Below are positions 31,055-39,413 of a stretch of DNA of 45,526 nt, one piece after another. The translations under genes and the position numbers were made by a program. The notes under the pieces are model-generated. The model searched no databases, was not told where the DNA came from, and worked only from the letters and a program-made list of their open reading frames with translations. How positions within the stretch are numbered: position 1 is the first letter of the stretch; the number at the start of each line of letters is the position of its first letter. The stretch comes from Mesorhizobium intechi (GTDB lineage: Bacteria > Pseudomonadota > Alphaproteobacteria > Rhizobiales > Rhizobiaceae). The DNA lies in the NCBI RefSeq assembly GCF_002879535.1, contig NZ_PNOT02000350.1, forward strand, positions 1 to 45,526, given 5' to 3'.

Positions 31055-31235
31055 GAACCATCCTCAACCCTGTTTCGCGCGACGCGCTTTCGAGGCGCAA
31101 CGTCCCGGCGCCGGCAACATGCAGCGCGGCATTGTCACGAAAATTCCGGCACGCAATCCCGTCAAAGCGCCGTTCCATGCCGTTTACACGAAAACCGGGA
31201 TGGTTTTGTTCGGCCTCGGCAACGTATCTTGTGGC

Positions 31236-33767
31236 TCAGAAGTAGCGGCGGCGGGCGCGGCTCTCGGTGAGTTCGCGGACCGCCTCGCGGAATTCGCGCA
31301 GGCTGGCACGAATTTCCTCGATCGGCGCCTGTTCGGCGCCTTCCTCAATCGGCGAAGGCTCCGCCGATGGCTGCGGTGGATAGGCCGGCGGCGCGGGCTG
31401 CGGCGGATACGGCATGTGCCCGGCATAGGGCGCCATGGCCTGGGGATAGGGGTAACCTGCAGGCATGGATTCGGCCTGTGATGCCGGGGGATAGGACGGC
31501 GGAGCCGGATAGATCGGCCGCGGCGGCATGAGGGGCGAGCGCGACGGCGGCCCCATCGGCTGTGAATAGGTGGCGTCGAAGCCCGGCGGGAAGGGCGGCC
31601 GCGAATAGCCCGGCGACCGCGGCATGAAGGCGGACTCCGGGTCCGGCAAGCCGGAGGGCGTGACAGCATCCGCCGGCCGTGCAGTGTCGCCAAAGGCGGC
31701 GAATTCGCTGTCATCGTCCAGTTCGGCGGATGGCTTGCGGGTGAGAACATTGCGCAACTTCGCCATGAGCGCGGCGATACGCCCGGGCGGTTTGGCGGTG
31801 GCTTCGGCCTGCGCCAAGGGCGGTGGCGGTGCGGGCGGTGGCGCTGGCGGCGCTGGAGGTATCGGAGCGGCCGGCATCGGCGGCGCGGGCGGCGGCGGCG
31901 CTGCCCGGAATGCCTGCTGTTCGACAGCCCTGCGGTCGCTGCGCGAGCGCGATGTCGCCGTCTCGCGCAGGCTTTCATAGGCGCCGCGCATCGCACCGAG
32001 ACCCACACCGGAGGCAAAGCCCATGAACAGGCCGGCAAGCGCCATCACGACGCGCGATGGACCGTTCGGCTCGAGCGGAACGGAGGGCGGCGAAATGACG
32101 GTCATATTGGCGGTATTGATACCCTTCTGCTCGCCAATCTCCTTGGCGCGCAGCAGATATTGTTCATAGACCGATCGCTTGGCCGCGGCGTCGCGCTCCA
32201 GTTCGCGCATCGAGACGAGGTCGCTGTTGACATCGCCGCTGCGGACCTTCATCCGCGCCAGTTGGGACGCCAAGTCCTGTTGGACCTGGACCGAGCGTTT
32301 CAGGTCAACCTGCAGCGACGAGGCAATGCGGCTAAGTTCCGCGGCGATGCGATCGCGCGCGCCGGCAAGCTGCGCGTTGAGCGCCTGGAGTTCGGGATGA
32401 CGCGGCCCCAGCCGGACCGCCGCGCGATCGGCCTCCTGCTTGAGCGTGGCATATTGCGCGCGAAGATCACTCATCGTGTTGGAATTGATTTCTTCGGGCA
32501 AAGTACCGCCGAGCACCGAATTGACATTGATCGAGCGGGCAGAGGCGGCACGGGCGTTCAGTTCCGCCGTACGGGCGCGAGCAACGGATAGTTGCTCGTT
32601 GACCTTGAGCATCTCGTCATCGCTGATCAGGTGGCCCTGCGCGTCGACAAGGTCGTGCGTGGCTCTGAAATCCTCGACCTTGCGCTCGGCCGCCTCGACG
32701 CCTTTGCGCATCTCCTCGAGTTTTGCCGTCAATTCGTTGTTGGCCCGGCCGGCGGTGAGGGACTGAAGCTCACCCGAGGTCTGCAGAAAGACGTCGGTCA
32801 TCGTTTCCGCGATGAGCGCCGATTTCTGGGCGTTCTGCGTGGTGACGCCGATCGTGATCGTGGAGGTCTTGCCCGCGCGCTCGACCGCAAGGCTTTCGGC
32901 CAGATTGCCGACGGCAAGCGACAGGCGACGCGACTCATCGCCGCCGGCCGGTCCATCGTGGCGCAACAGGATCGAGCGGATCAGTGACATGACGCCCAGG
33001 CCGCCCGCGCCTTGGCCATTGAACTCCGGATCGTTGGCGAGATTGAGCTTGTTGACGACCTTCCCCAGCACCGTCCCCGAGGTTAGCAATCTGATCTGGT
33101 TTTCGACATTGACGAGTGTCGCGTCGGGAACGACCGCCATCTGGGTGAGATCACGGTCCGAAAGTTTCAGGTCGCGCGGATCGACGACCAGTTCCGTCAT
33201 CGATTCGTATTTCTTCGGCGTCGACAGCGCGATCGCGACGCCGAGCCCAGCACCGATCAAAGTGGTGGTGATGATCAGCAATTTCGACCTGGCAATGCCG
33301 CGCACGACCTGCATCGGATCGATCAGCGGCTTCCACTGCTGGTCGTCCCTGCGATCGTCAAAGGATGCATTCGTTTCGCCGTCCTGGCGGGATCCGGACC
33401 GGTGATGCGAGCGAGCGCTGCCGGAAGGTTCTCCAGTGACCGTCCGTGCGCGCGGCACCGCCGGCTGCGGATCGCCGGTGCCGGCCTCCGCTTGCGAGCG
33501 CCAGGCGTCGTCCCCTACGGCCGCTTCCGGCTGCTCGTCCGCCCGAGACCGCTCTGCCCCGGCGGCGGTGGACGGCGTTGGGTTCGTCCGCGCCTCGCGC
33601 CGTGAACGGGCAAGGCGGTGGCGCGTGGCGGCATCCTCGCGCCATGCCGAATCCGTGCGATCGCCTATCGAGACCAGGGATGCGTCATCCTCGCCGCGCA
33701 TGGCCTGGCCGAGCGCCAGCAATGAACGCTCGCGCCTCCAGTCTTCACGGTTTTCCCTGTCGACCAT
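31236..33767 (-). CDS. Wzz/GumC-type polysaccharide co-polymerase without kinase domain
   Basis: The protein has 843 residues. A charged cytoplasmic N-terminus of about 160 residues precedes helix 1 (about 162-182). A long periplasmic portion follows, with a Wzz-like start (YESMTELVVDPRDLKLS) and extended coiled-coil helices (about 330-540). Helix 2 is at about 568-592. Instead of the Walker-type tyrosine kinase of ExoP/Wzc, the C-terminal 240 residues are proline-rich and low in complexity, ending in an amphipathic helix with FREAVRELTESRARRRYF. Such proteins set chain length and organise Wzy-dependent export. The adjacent flippase, glycosyltransferases and polymerase support that job. No separate kinase or outer-membrane Wza is in the window. 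The ribosome site is weak. Confidence 0.87.
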   Translation of the reverse strand: MVDRENREDWRRERSLLALGQAMRGEDDASLVSIGDRTDSAWREDAATRHRLARSRREARTNPTPSTAAGAERSRADEQPEAAVGDDAWRSQAEAGTGDPQPAVPRARTVTGEPSGSARSHHRSGSRQDGETNASFDDRRDDQQWKPLIDPMQVVRGIARSKLLIITTTLIGAGLGVAIALSTPKKYESMTELVVDPRDLKLSDRDLTQMAVVPDATLVNVENQIRLLTSGTVLGKVVNKLNLANDPEFNGQGAGGLGVMSLIRSILLRHDGPAGGDESRRLSLAVGNLAESLAVERAGKTSTITIGVTTQNAQKSALIAETMTDVFLQTSGELQSLTAGRANNELTAKLEEMRKGVEAAERKVEDFRATHDLVDAQGHLISDDEMLKVNEQLSVARARTAELNARAASARSINVNSVLGGTLPEEINSNTMSDLRAQYATLKQEADRAAVRLGPRHPELQALNAQLAGARDRIAAELSRIASSLQVDLKRSVQVQQDLASQLARMKVRSGDVNSDLVSMRELERDAAAKRSVYEQYLLRAKEIGEQKGINTANMTVISPPSVPLEPNGPSRVVMALAGLFMGFASGVGLGAMRGAYESLRETATSRSRSDRRAVEQQAFRAAPPPPAPPMPAAPIPPAPPAPPPAPPPPLAQAEATAKPPGRIAALMAKLRNVLTRKPSAELDDDSEFAAFGDTARPADAVTPSGLPDPESAFMPRSPGYSRPPFPPGFDATYSQPMGPPSRSPLMPPRPIYPAPPSYPPASQAESMPAGYPYPQAMAPYAGHMPYPPQPAPPAYPPQPSAEPSPIEEGAEQAPIEEIRASLREFREAVRELTESRARRRYF

Positions 33768-33818
33768 TATCTTGGAGCTTCACACTTTGGCCGCTGGGCA
33801 GCGGCGGTCGGCCAATCG

Positions 33819-33834
33819 TTAAGCCACGCTAAAC
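33819..33834. promoter_or_regulatory. CtrA-like box between the co-polymerase and flippase genes
   Basis: TTAA, seven bases, then TAAAC lies in the 184-base divergent promoter region. The alphaproteobacterial cell-cycle regulator CtrA binds TTAA-N7-TTAAC, so this differs at one position. It sits 52 bases before the co-polymerase start and 118 before the flippase start. Such degenerate matches occur by chance, hence the low confidence. Confidence 0.3.
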
Positions 33835-33951
33835 AAGCATGGGAAACAAAAGGTTAATTTCGGCATGCCGGCATGTAAGCTTTTCATAACCTCAAGTTTC
33901 GGAATTGCAGTGGTTTCGGGGCACAGAACGGCACGTTAAGCTTTCCCGCCT

Positions 33952-35262
33952 ATGGCTTCCCGGCACATGACCGAGGCTCGCGGCATACCGCAAAGGCGTA
34001 CTTTCGCCCGGATCGGCACTTTCGTGGCCGAGCGACGGGGGCTGGTACGCGATTATTTTTCGGCGATCTCCGGCGCCGGCGGGCGGCTGGTGTTTTCGCT
34101 GGCCTATTTCATCGCCCTCGCCAACAGTTTGTCGATCTCCGAATTCGGCATGTTCGCAACCGCCTCGGCGGCCGGCGTGATGCTGTCGCGGATTCTGGCC
34201 TTCGGTTTCATCTCTGCGCTCTATCGCACCGCCACCATCCGCCCCAATCTGATCGGCACCTTCACAGCCGGCTTCCTGCTGCTCGGCGTCGTTTCGCTGC
34301 CGCTCCTGGCGTTGGCCTCGTTCGGGGTCTACCTGATCTTCTTTGCCGGCACCGTGCCGCTGTCGGTGTTTTCGGCGATCGTGTTTGCCGAAGCACTGTT
34401 GTGGCGGCCGGTCGAGGTGGCGCTGATCGTCAACAACGGGCTGGGCAAATTCGGGCGCGCCGCGGTCCTGGCGATCCTGGCGACGGCACTGCGGGCGGTT
34501 GGCGCGGTGCTGTTCATGGCTTCGGCACAGCACAGCATCTGGGCGTGGTCGTGGTTCTATATCGGCGCCAACGCTGCATCGCTGCTTCTGGCTTTCGGCT
34601 GGTTCTATCCGCGCCAGAGACCGCGGCTGCGCACCGCGCTTTATCTCAGGCGGCTTGCCGATTCCATCTACGTTGCCGGCGCGGAAGTGTTGTTCTACCT
34701 GCAATCGGAATTCGACAAGCTGCTGGTCCTGGCGATCGGCGGCCCGCATCTGGCCGGCATCTATGCCATCATCATGCGGCTGGTCGACCTGACCGCCATC
34801 CCGATCCGCACCTTCTCGATGATGCTGGTGCAACGCATGATGCGCGCGCCGGACCTGCTGTCGCGGCTGGCGGTCAAGAGCGGCATCGAGGGCGGCGTGT
34901 TCGTCGTTTCGACGCTGGCGCTGCTGGCGCTCGGCATCGTGCTGCACTTCTTCCCCAACGCCCTCGGCAGGAACGTCTCCGAGGCCGCGCCGCTGGTGGC
35001 GCTGGCAATCTGCGTTCCCGGATTGCGCAATCTGGTCGAATATCAGGCCGAGCTTCTGTTCGCGCGCGGCCAGACAGCGGTGCGGGCGCTCAATCTCGGT
35101 TTGCTCGCCGCCCTAAAGGCACTCCTGCTGACTTATGTGCTGGCCACCATCGCCGACATGTCGAAGCTGGTGCTGTCGCTCAACATCGTCTTCCTGATGC
35201 TCTACCTCGCCTCGATGCTGCTGACTTATTCGGCGCTGCGCAGGCCAGCGAAAGCGATCTGA
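33952..35262 (+). CDS. Wzx-like polysaccharide flippase (MOP superfamily)
   Basis: The protein has 436 residues and about 12 hydrophobic helices after a basic lead of about 40 residues. The first helix region (SGAGGRLVFSLAYFIALANS, SISEFGMFATASA) matches polysaccharide biosynthesis flippases. These move undecaprenyl-linked repeat units from the cytoplasmic to the periplasmic face of the inner membrane. Charged residues within membrane segments (for example Glu and Asp in LQSEFDKLLVLAIGG) fit the family's substrate path. It is divergent from the co-polymerase gene and convergent with the glycosyltransferase trio. The chosen ATG has a weak ribosome site; an ATG at 33967 is an alternative. Confidence 0.87.
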   Translation: MASRHMTEARGIPQRRTFARIGTFVAERRGLVRDYFSAISGAGGRLVFSLAYFIALANSLSISEFGMFATASAAGVMLSRILAFGFISALYRTATIRPNLIGTFTAGFLLLGVVSLPLLALASFGVYLIFFAGTVPLSVFSAIVFAEALLWRPVEVALIVNNGLGKFGRAAVLAILATALRAVGAVLFMASAQHSIWAWSWFYIGANAASLLLAFGWFYPRQRPRLRTALYLRRLADSIYVAGAEVLFYLQSEFDKLLVLAIGGPHLAGIYAIIMRLVDLTAIPIRTFSMMLVQRMMRAPDLLSRLAVKSGIEGGVFVVSTLALLALGIVLHFFPNALGRNVSEAAPLVALAICVPGLRNLVEYQAELLFARGQTAVRALNLGLLAALKALLLTYVLATIADMSKLVLSLNIVFLMLYLASMLLTYSALRRPAKAI

Positions 35263-35264
35263 AG

Positions 35265-35346
35265 TCGGGTGAGGCCGGCCTGCGAACAGCGGCTCGCTTC
35301 GCTTCCGGTGCTCGGAAGCCACCGTCTTCGGCCCGTCCTGACCCGA
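35265..35346. repeat. nested inverted repeat between convergent genes
   Basis: TCGGGT-g-AGG-c-CGG on the left pairs with CCG-t-CCT-g-ACCCGA on the right. An inner hairpin GCTTCC/GGAAGC (35301-35319) lies in the loop. The element fills most of the 97-base gap between the flippase and the DUF6492-like gene. It has no T-run but could fold as a branched RNA on either strand and act as a shared terminator or a dispersed repeat unit. Confidence 0.5.
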
Positions 35347-35359
35347 ATACCTCCTCGGG

Positions 35360-36283
35360 CTAACCCAATCCGATCAAACGGCGGATGCGGCCGATATCGG
35401 TGCCGATGAAGGATTGCATGCCGATCGCCACCTGCTCCGGCGCCATATCGGCAACGAAGCGGCGAAACTCCTCGTCCGACAAGGCCTCGCCCGTCCAGTG
35501 GATGCGACAGAATTCCGCCGAACCGTGGAAGTGGCCGGCTCCGTCCAGCAGATCGTCGACATAGCGGCCATAGATCATGCATTCGGAGAATCTGCGCGCC
35601 GAGCCAAGCACTTCGACCCAGGCGCGGCCATGGGCCTTCTCGATCTGGTCGCACATGGCAAGCACGGTGTCGCGACGCCAGGCGATCAGCGTCGAGATAT
35701 AATCGTGGGCCGACGTCCGGGAAGGGTCGATGCCAAGCGCGGACCCCGCATTGCGCGACCAGATGCGATGCTCGTCGTGACCGTCATCGGCAAGCGCGTC
35801 GTCGCGGCGGAACAGCCGCGCCTTGCCGTCGCGCCAGAACGCGGTGCAGTCGAAGGCCTTCAGGAAGGCGACGTCGGAATCGCAGAAGACCAGAACGTCT
35901 TCCCTGGCATGTGCCGCTATGGCGATGCGGCGCAGCTGCTGCACGTGCCAGCCGCGCAGCGGTTGCGTCTTCAGGCTGAACCAGACACGCCGGCGGAACA
36001 GGCTGAACGGATCGTCGAAGGCGCGCAGCCAGCGCGGCAGCAGGTCGCGCTCGTCGACAACAGTGCGCCGGTCCGTCTCCAGCTGACGGAAAAGCGCGAC
36101 GTCGCGGTGCTCGACCAGGATATAATGGTGCGCGGCGCCGGAGACATGCCGATCAAGGGTCTCGCACAACAGACGGCAGCGCTCGAAATCCGGCGCATAG
36201 CTTGCCGTCACCACCGCCGCGGTCGGCGTCTTCGGCAACAGGTCCGAGCCGGCAAGGGCATCTGGAACAAACCGCTTGTTCAA
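35360..36283 (-). CDS. probable glycosyltransferase (DUF6492-like)
   Basis: The product has 307 residues from a TTG start. The open frame continues back to 36535 but there it overlaps the coding part of the WecG gene. The TTG at 36283 has GGAGAG upstream and shares TTGA with the WecG stop, a standard coupled junction. The sequence has a nucleotide-sugar-transferase-like start (TAAVVTASYAPDFERCRLLC), an acidic motif VFCDSDVAFLK that could be the DxD metal site, and ends with a helical region. I recognise it as like the DUF6492 group, of which little is known biochemically. It is the last gene of a three-gene overlapping unit in the polysaccharide locus. Confidence 0.72.
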   Translation of the reverse strand: MNKRFVPDALAGSDLLPKTPTAAVVTASYAPDFERCRLLCETLDRHVSGAAHHYILVEHRDVALFRQLETDRRTVVDERDLLPRWLRAFDDPFSLFRRRVWFSLKTQPLRGWHVQQLRRIAIAAHAREDVLVFCDSDVAFLKAFDCTAFWRDGKARLFRRDDALADDGHDEHRIWSRNAGSALGIDPSRTSAHDYISTLIAWRRDTVLAMCDQIEKAHGRAWVEVLGSARRFSECMIYGRYVDDLLDGAGHFHGSAEFCRIHWTGEALSDEEFRRFVADMAPEQVAIGMQSFIGTDIGRIRRLIGLG

Positions 36284-37074
36284 CGGAGCTCTCCGGCCGT
36301 TTCGACGCCATGCGACCATCTCTGCTTGACGACCCGCCACAGGAACACCGGATTGCCCACGACGTAGCGGCGCCAGAGCCGGCCCGGCTCGACCGCCAGC
36401 CGGAATAGCCATTCCAGGCGCAGGCGGCGCATCCACAGCGGCGCGCGGGGCACCGAGCCGCTCAGGAAATCCAGCAGAGCGCCGACCGCAATGGGCATCG
36501 TGCAGTGGCGGTCGTCGATGTGGCGGGCGATCCACAGTTCCTGGCGGGGCACGCCCATGGCGACCAGCAGCATATCGGGCCGCAGCGCCGCGATCCGGCC
36601 AATGATCTCCGGCTCCTGCGCGGCGGAGAAATAGCCGTCATGAATGACCACGAAATTGTGCTGCACGGCAAGGGCCGCCAGCTTGACCGACGCCGCCTCG
36701 GCGTTGACGCGCGTAGCGCCGAGCAGCCCGACGGTCAGCGGCCGCGTCGAGGCCTGCAAGAAGGCCGGCACGAAATCGGTGCCGTTGAGATTGTCCGGAA
36801 AGGGCGCGCCATAGAGAAGCTGCGCGGCGAGATCGACGCCGATGCCGTCCGGCAGGATGAGGAAATCGTCGAGCGCCTCGGCGAAGACCGGGTCTGAATA
36901 GGCAATGTTGGCATTGTGGGCGTTGAGGAAACTGACTTTGGTGAAGCGCCGCTCGGCGATAAGGCGGGTGAGCAGGGCGATGGCATCGTCCCAACGGATG
37001 GCGAGCACGGAGATGCCGAGGATCGTCTTCAGGCTGTCGCGCCCGAATCCCGCGCGGGCGGCGTGCATATTCAT
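36280..37074 (-). CDS. WecG/TagA/CpsF-family glycosyltransferase (GT26)
   Basis: The product has 264 residues. The family core is plain: VSFLNAHNANIAYSDP, LPDGIGVDLAAQLLYG, NGTDFVPAFL, LLVAMGVPRQELWIARH and a C-terminal LRLEWLFRLAVEPGRLWRRYV. These enzymes add a ManNAcA, ManNAc or glucose residue to a lipid-linked first sugar. The ATG at 37074 has AGGAGG upstream and overlaps the end of the GT4 gene (ATGA); a much longer open frame to 37383 is rejected for composition. It is the middle gene of the trio, so it probably adds the second or a later sugar of the repeat unit. Confidence 0.92.
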   Translation of the reverse strand: MNMHAARAGFGRDSLKTILGISVLAIRWDDAIALLTRLIAERRFTKVSFLNAHNANIAYSDPVFAEALDDFLILPDGIGVDLAAQLLYGAPFPDNLNGTDFVPAFLQASTRPLTVGLLGATRVNAEAASVKLAALAVQHNFVVIHDGYFSAAQEPEIIGRIAALRPDMLLVAMGVPRQELWIARHIDDRHCTMPIAVGALLDFLSGSVPRAPLWMRRLRLEWLFRLAVEPGRLWRRYVVGNPVFLWRVVKQRWSHGVETAGELR

Positions 37075-38243
37075 GCGAACACCTCCTGCCTGACGGCCCC
37101 GAGTTTTTCCAAGCCGAGCCGGATGGCGACATCCAGCGCCTTGACCTGCTGGCGATGGAACGCGCCGCCATCGACGTCCCGGACGTCGGCGGCCGCGGCC
37201 TCCAGGGCCCTTGCGAAGCCGGCCGGATCGTCGGTGACGATGCAATTGTCGGGGCGATGGTCGATGCCGCGCAATGAGCGGGTTGTGGCGACCGAGGGCA
37301 GGCCGAGTTCGAAGGTCTCGATGGTCTTCAGTTGCACGCCGCTGCCCGCGGTACTGATCAGCGGGATGACCGCCGCGCCGCACACGAACGCGCTGGCATC
37401 CGGGACACGGCCGACAAACTCGACACCCGGATGCGCCGAGGTGACGCCTGAAGGCATGTGGCCGGCGATACGGATGCGGAAACCGGGCCGCAGATGCGGC
37501 ACCACCTTGCCAAGGAACCAGTCAAGGCCGATGCGGTTCGGCTGCCAGGTCCAGGTGCCGATCAACGCAGCGTCGCAGTCGATCCGGCGCGGGCCGTTTC
37601 GGGTTGGCGCCCTGGCGCCGGTCACCAGCGGCAGCACCGCCGATCGGTCGGTGGCAGCGACACCGAGTGGCGCCCGGTCTTCCTCGGCCAGCGTGAAGAC
37701 AAAGCGCGCGCGGCGGCAGAGACGCTCTTCCACGACCCTGAGCAGCCTTGCCTCGCGGCGGAACAGCAGGCGCTGGAAGGGACCGCCGGCAGCAGCAGCG
37801 TTCTCCAGCGCCGAGAGATGCTCGACATTGTGGGCGACGAAGATCGAAGGCTTGTCTTCGACGAGCTTTTCGAAGGCGCCGGCGAACTGGACGGAATTCA
37901 GCACATAGCCATCGAACGGCCCGGCCCGCTCGAGAGCGGCCCGCACCTCGTGCTCGGACACCGCACGCAGCTTGGCCGACGCGAAAGTGAGGCCCGACAG
38001 CATCGCCTTGCCGACCCAGGCGAGCTTTTGCGGCGCTGAGGCGCTTTCCGTGCGCACGTCGATCGCACCCAGCACCACGGTGTTTTGCGGGTCGGCAGCG
38101 GCCTTCCCTGGCCAGGTGAAACCGATGACCGTGACGCGCGCGCCGGCGCGCCGCAACGCAGCGATGATCGCAGCATTGGCGATCTCGTAACCCGAGGCGA
38201 GAGCGCCGTCGGGCACGATCGATGTGGCGAACAGCAGATGCAT
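37071..38243 (-). CDS. glycosyltransferase family 4-like protein
   Basis: The product has 390 residues with a GT-B-like fold. An N-terminal half starts MHLLFATSIVPDGALASGYE and holds VAHNVEHLSALEN. The C-terminal nucleotide-sugar-binding half holds LIGTWTWQPNRIGLDWFL, RIRIAGHMPSG, VEFVGRVPDASAFV and STAGSGVQLKTIETFELGLP, the GT4-type acceptor/donor loop with its Glu. AGGTGAG lies just before the ATG. It is the first gene of the minus-strand trio, so the promoter lies in 38244-38414, shared with the divergent GT2 gene. The donor sugar cannot be read. Confidence 0.88.
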   Translation of the reverse strand: MHLLFATSIVPDGALASGYEIANAAIIAALRRAGARVTVIGFTWPGKAAADPQNTVVLGAIDVRTESASAPQKLAWVGKAMLSGLTFASAKLRAVSEHEVRAALERAGPFDGYVLNSVQFAGAFEKLVEDKPSIFVAHNVEHLSALENAAAAGGPFQRLLFRREARLLRVVEERLCRRARFVFTLAEEDRAPLGVAATDRSAVLPLVTGARAPTRNGPRRIDCDAALIGTWTWQPNRIGLDWFLGKVVPHLRPGFRIRIAGHMPSGVTSAHPGVEFVGRVPDASAFVCGAAVIPLISTAGSGVQLKTIETFELGLPSVATTRSLRGIDHRPDNCIVTDDPAGFARALEAAAADVRDVDGGAFHRQQVKALDVAIRLGLEKLGAVRQEVFA

Positions 38244-38307
38244 CTCACCTATCCTGTGGTGTAGCCGGTAGCAAAGCGCGGTGAACCCTTGATTAAGCGA
38301 GCATAAT

Positions 38308-38372
38308 CAGGGGCCGAAAGCCCCTGCCCGACGGGCCTCTCCGCGCAAGGTGATTAACGAAACCTTATCACC
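38308..38372. promoter_or_regulatory. divergent promoter region with two dyads (GT4/GT2)
   Basis: Two inverted repeats lie between the divergent glycosyltransferase genes. CAGGGGC/GCCCCTG (38308-38326) surrounds a CGAAA loop. GGTGAT/ATCACC (38349-38372) surrounds a 12-base centre that includes TTAA-N7-TTAT, a partial CtrA-type match. The first may be an RNA hairpin in a leader. The second looks more like a protein-binding dyad. No protein is assigned. Confidence 0.35.
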
Positions 38373-38414
38373 GTGGTGCTACCAGAACGCGACTCACCAT
38401 GTGGCTGGACACGG

Positions 38415-39413
38415 ATGATCCCTTTGCCATCGGATGGTTCGGTATCGATCGCTGGACGCTCTCCCCGGCTTAACGTGGAGGCCGTCGAGGCGGTCGTCAC
38501 CTTGCCGACCTTCAAGCGGCCCGGACAGGTGCTGGAAACGCTGGCTTCGCTGCGCGCACAGAGGACCGGCAGGCGCTTTGCCGTCATCGTCGTGGAGAAC
38601 GAAGCCGAGGCGCGGGAAGGCGCCCAGGCGGTGCTGCCGCTGTTCGAGCGCGGCGAGATGCCGGGCATGGTCATCATCGCGCATGAGCGCGGCAATTGCA
38701 GCGCCTACAATGCCGGCTGGCAGACGGCGATCCTGCACTTCCCGAACTTCAGGCATCTGGTGGTCATCGACGATGACGAGATCGCCGATCCGCACTGGCT
38801 GGAACGCATGTGCACGGCTGCCGAGACGCTCGGCGCCGATATTGTCGGCGGCCCGCAGGTGCCTGTCTTCGCCGATGCCGCCCATGCGAGATGGGCCGAG
38901 CATCCGGTGTTCGCGCCGCCCTACCGGGAGACGGGACGGGTGCCGGCGCTCTATTCGTCCGGCAATCTTCTGGTCGGTCGCAACGTGCTGATCGCCATGG
39001 GGCCGCCCTTCCTCGATCTCAGATTCAACTTCATGGGCGGCGGCGATTCCGACTTTCTCAGCCGGGCGGCGCAAAAGGGCTTTGTGCTCGGCTGGTGTGC
39101 CGAGGCCAGGGTTCACGAGGCCGTCCCGGCGCGGCGCATCGAGGCCGACTGGGTCCGAGCCCGCAGCCTGCGCAACGGGGTGATCTCGACGCTGGTCGAA
39201 AAGAAGAAGCGCGCCGGCACCCCGTTGGCCGGCGCCAGGGTATTGGCGAAAAGCCTGGCGCTTCTGGCCGCTTCGCCGTTTCGCGGCCTGATCAGGCTGG
39301 CGCGGACAGGATCGCCGGCGATCGCCATCTACCCCGTCCATGTGGCGTTCGGCCGCGTGCTGGCCGAATTCGGATATGCCAATGAGCAGTATCGCCAGCC
39401 CGAGAAAAACTGA
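38415..39413 (+). CDS. glycosyltransferase family 2
   Basis: The product has about 332 residues from the ATG at 38415; a GTG at 38373 would lengthen it by 14 residues, and neither has a strong ribosome site. The GT-A fold is shown by VVTLPTFKRPGQVLETLASL near the N-terminus, the HERGNCSAYNAGW segment and VVIDDDEIADPHWLERM with the metal-binding DxD. GGGDSDFLSRAAQKGF is the acceptor-site region with the catalytic-base Asp. A C-terminal hydrophobic stretch (SLALLAASPFRGLIRLA) may associate with the membrane. Its last 32 bases overlap the next gene, so the two are cotranscribed. It acts in assembly of the same polysaccharide as its neighbours. Confidence 0.88.
   Translation: MIPLPSDGSVSIAGRSPRLNVEAVEAVVTLPTFKRPGQVLETLASLRAQRTGRRFAVIVVENEAEAREGAQAVLPLFERGEMPGMVIIAHERGNCSAYNAGWQTAILHFPNFRHLVVIDDDEIADPHWLERMCTAAETLGADIVGGPQVPVFADAAHARWAEHPVFAPPYRETGRVPALYSSGNLLVGRNVLIAMGPPFLDLRFNFMGGGDSDFLSRAAQKGFVLGWCAEARVHEAVPARRIEADWVRARSLRNGVISTLVEKKKRAGTPLAGARVLAKSLALLAASPFRGLIRLARTGSPAIAIYPVHVAFGRVLAEFGYANEQYRQPEKN

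Noticed and set aside
36284..36535. N-terminal extension of the DUF6492-like protein
   Set aside because: It overlaps the WecG coding region out of frame and has shadow composition; the TTG at 36283 fits a coupled start.
37075..37383. N-terminal extension of the WecG-type protein
   Set aside because: Over 100 residues of Arg/Gly/His-rich sequence overlap the GT4 gene; the ATG at 37074 has a strong ribosome site.
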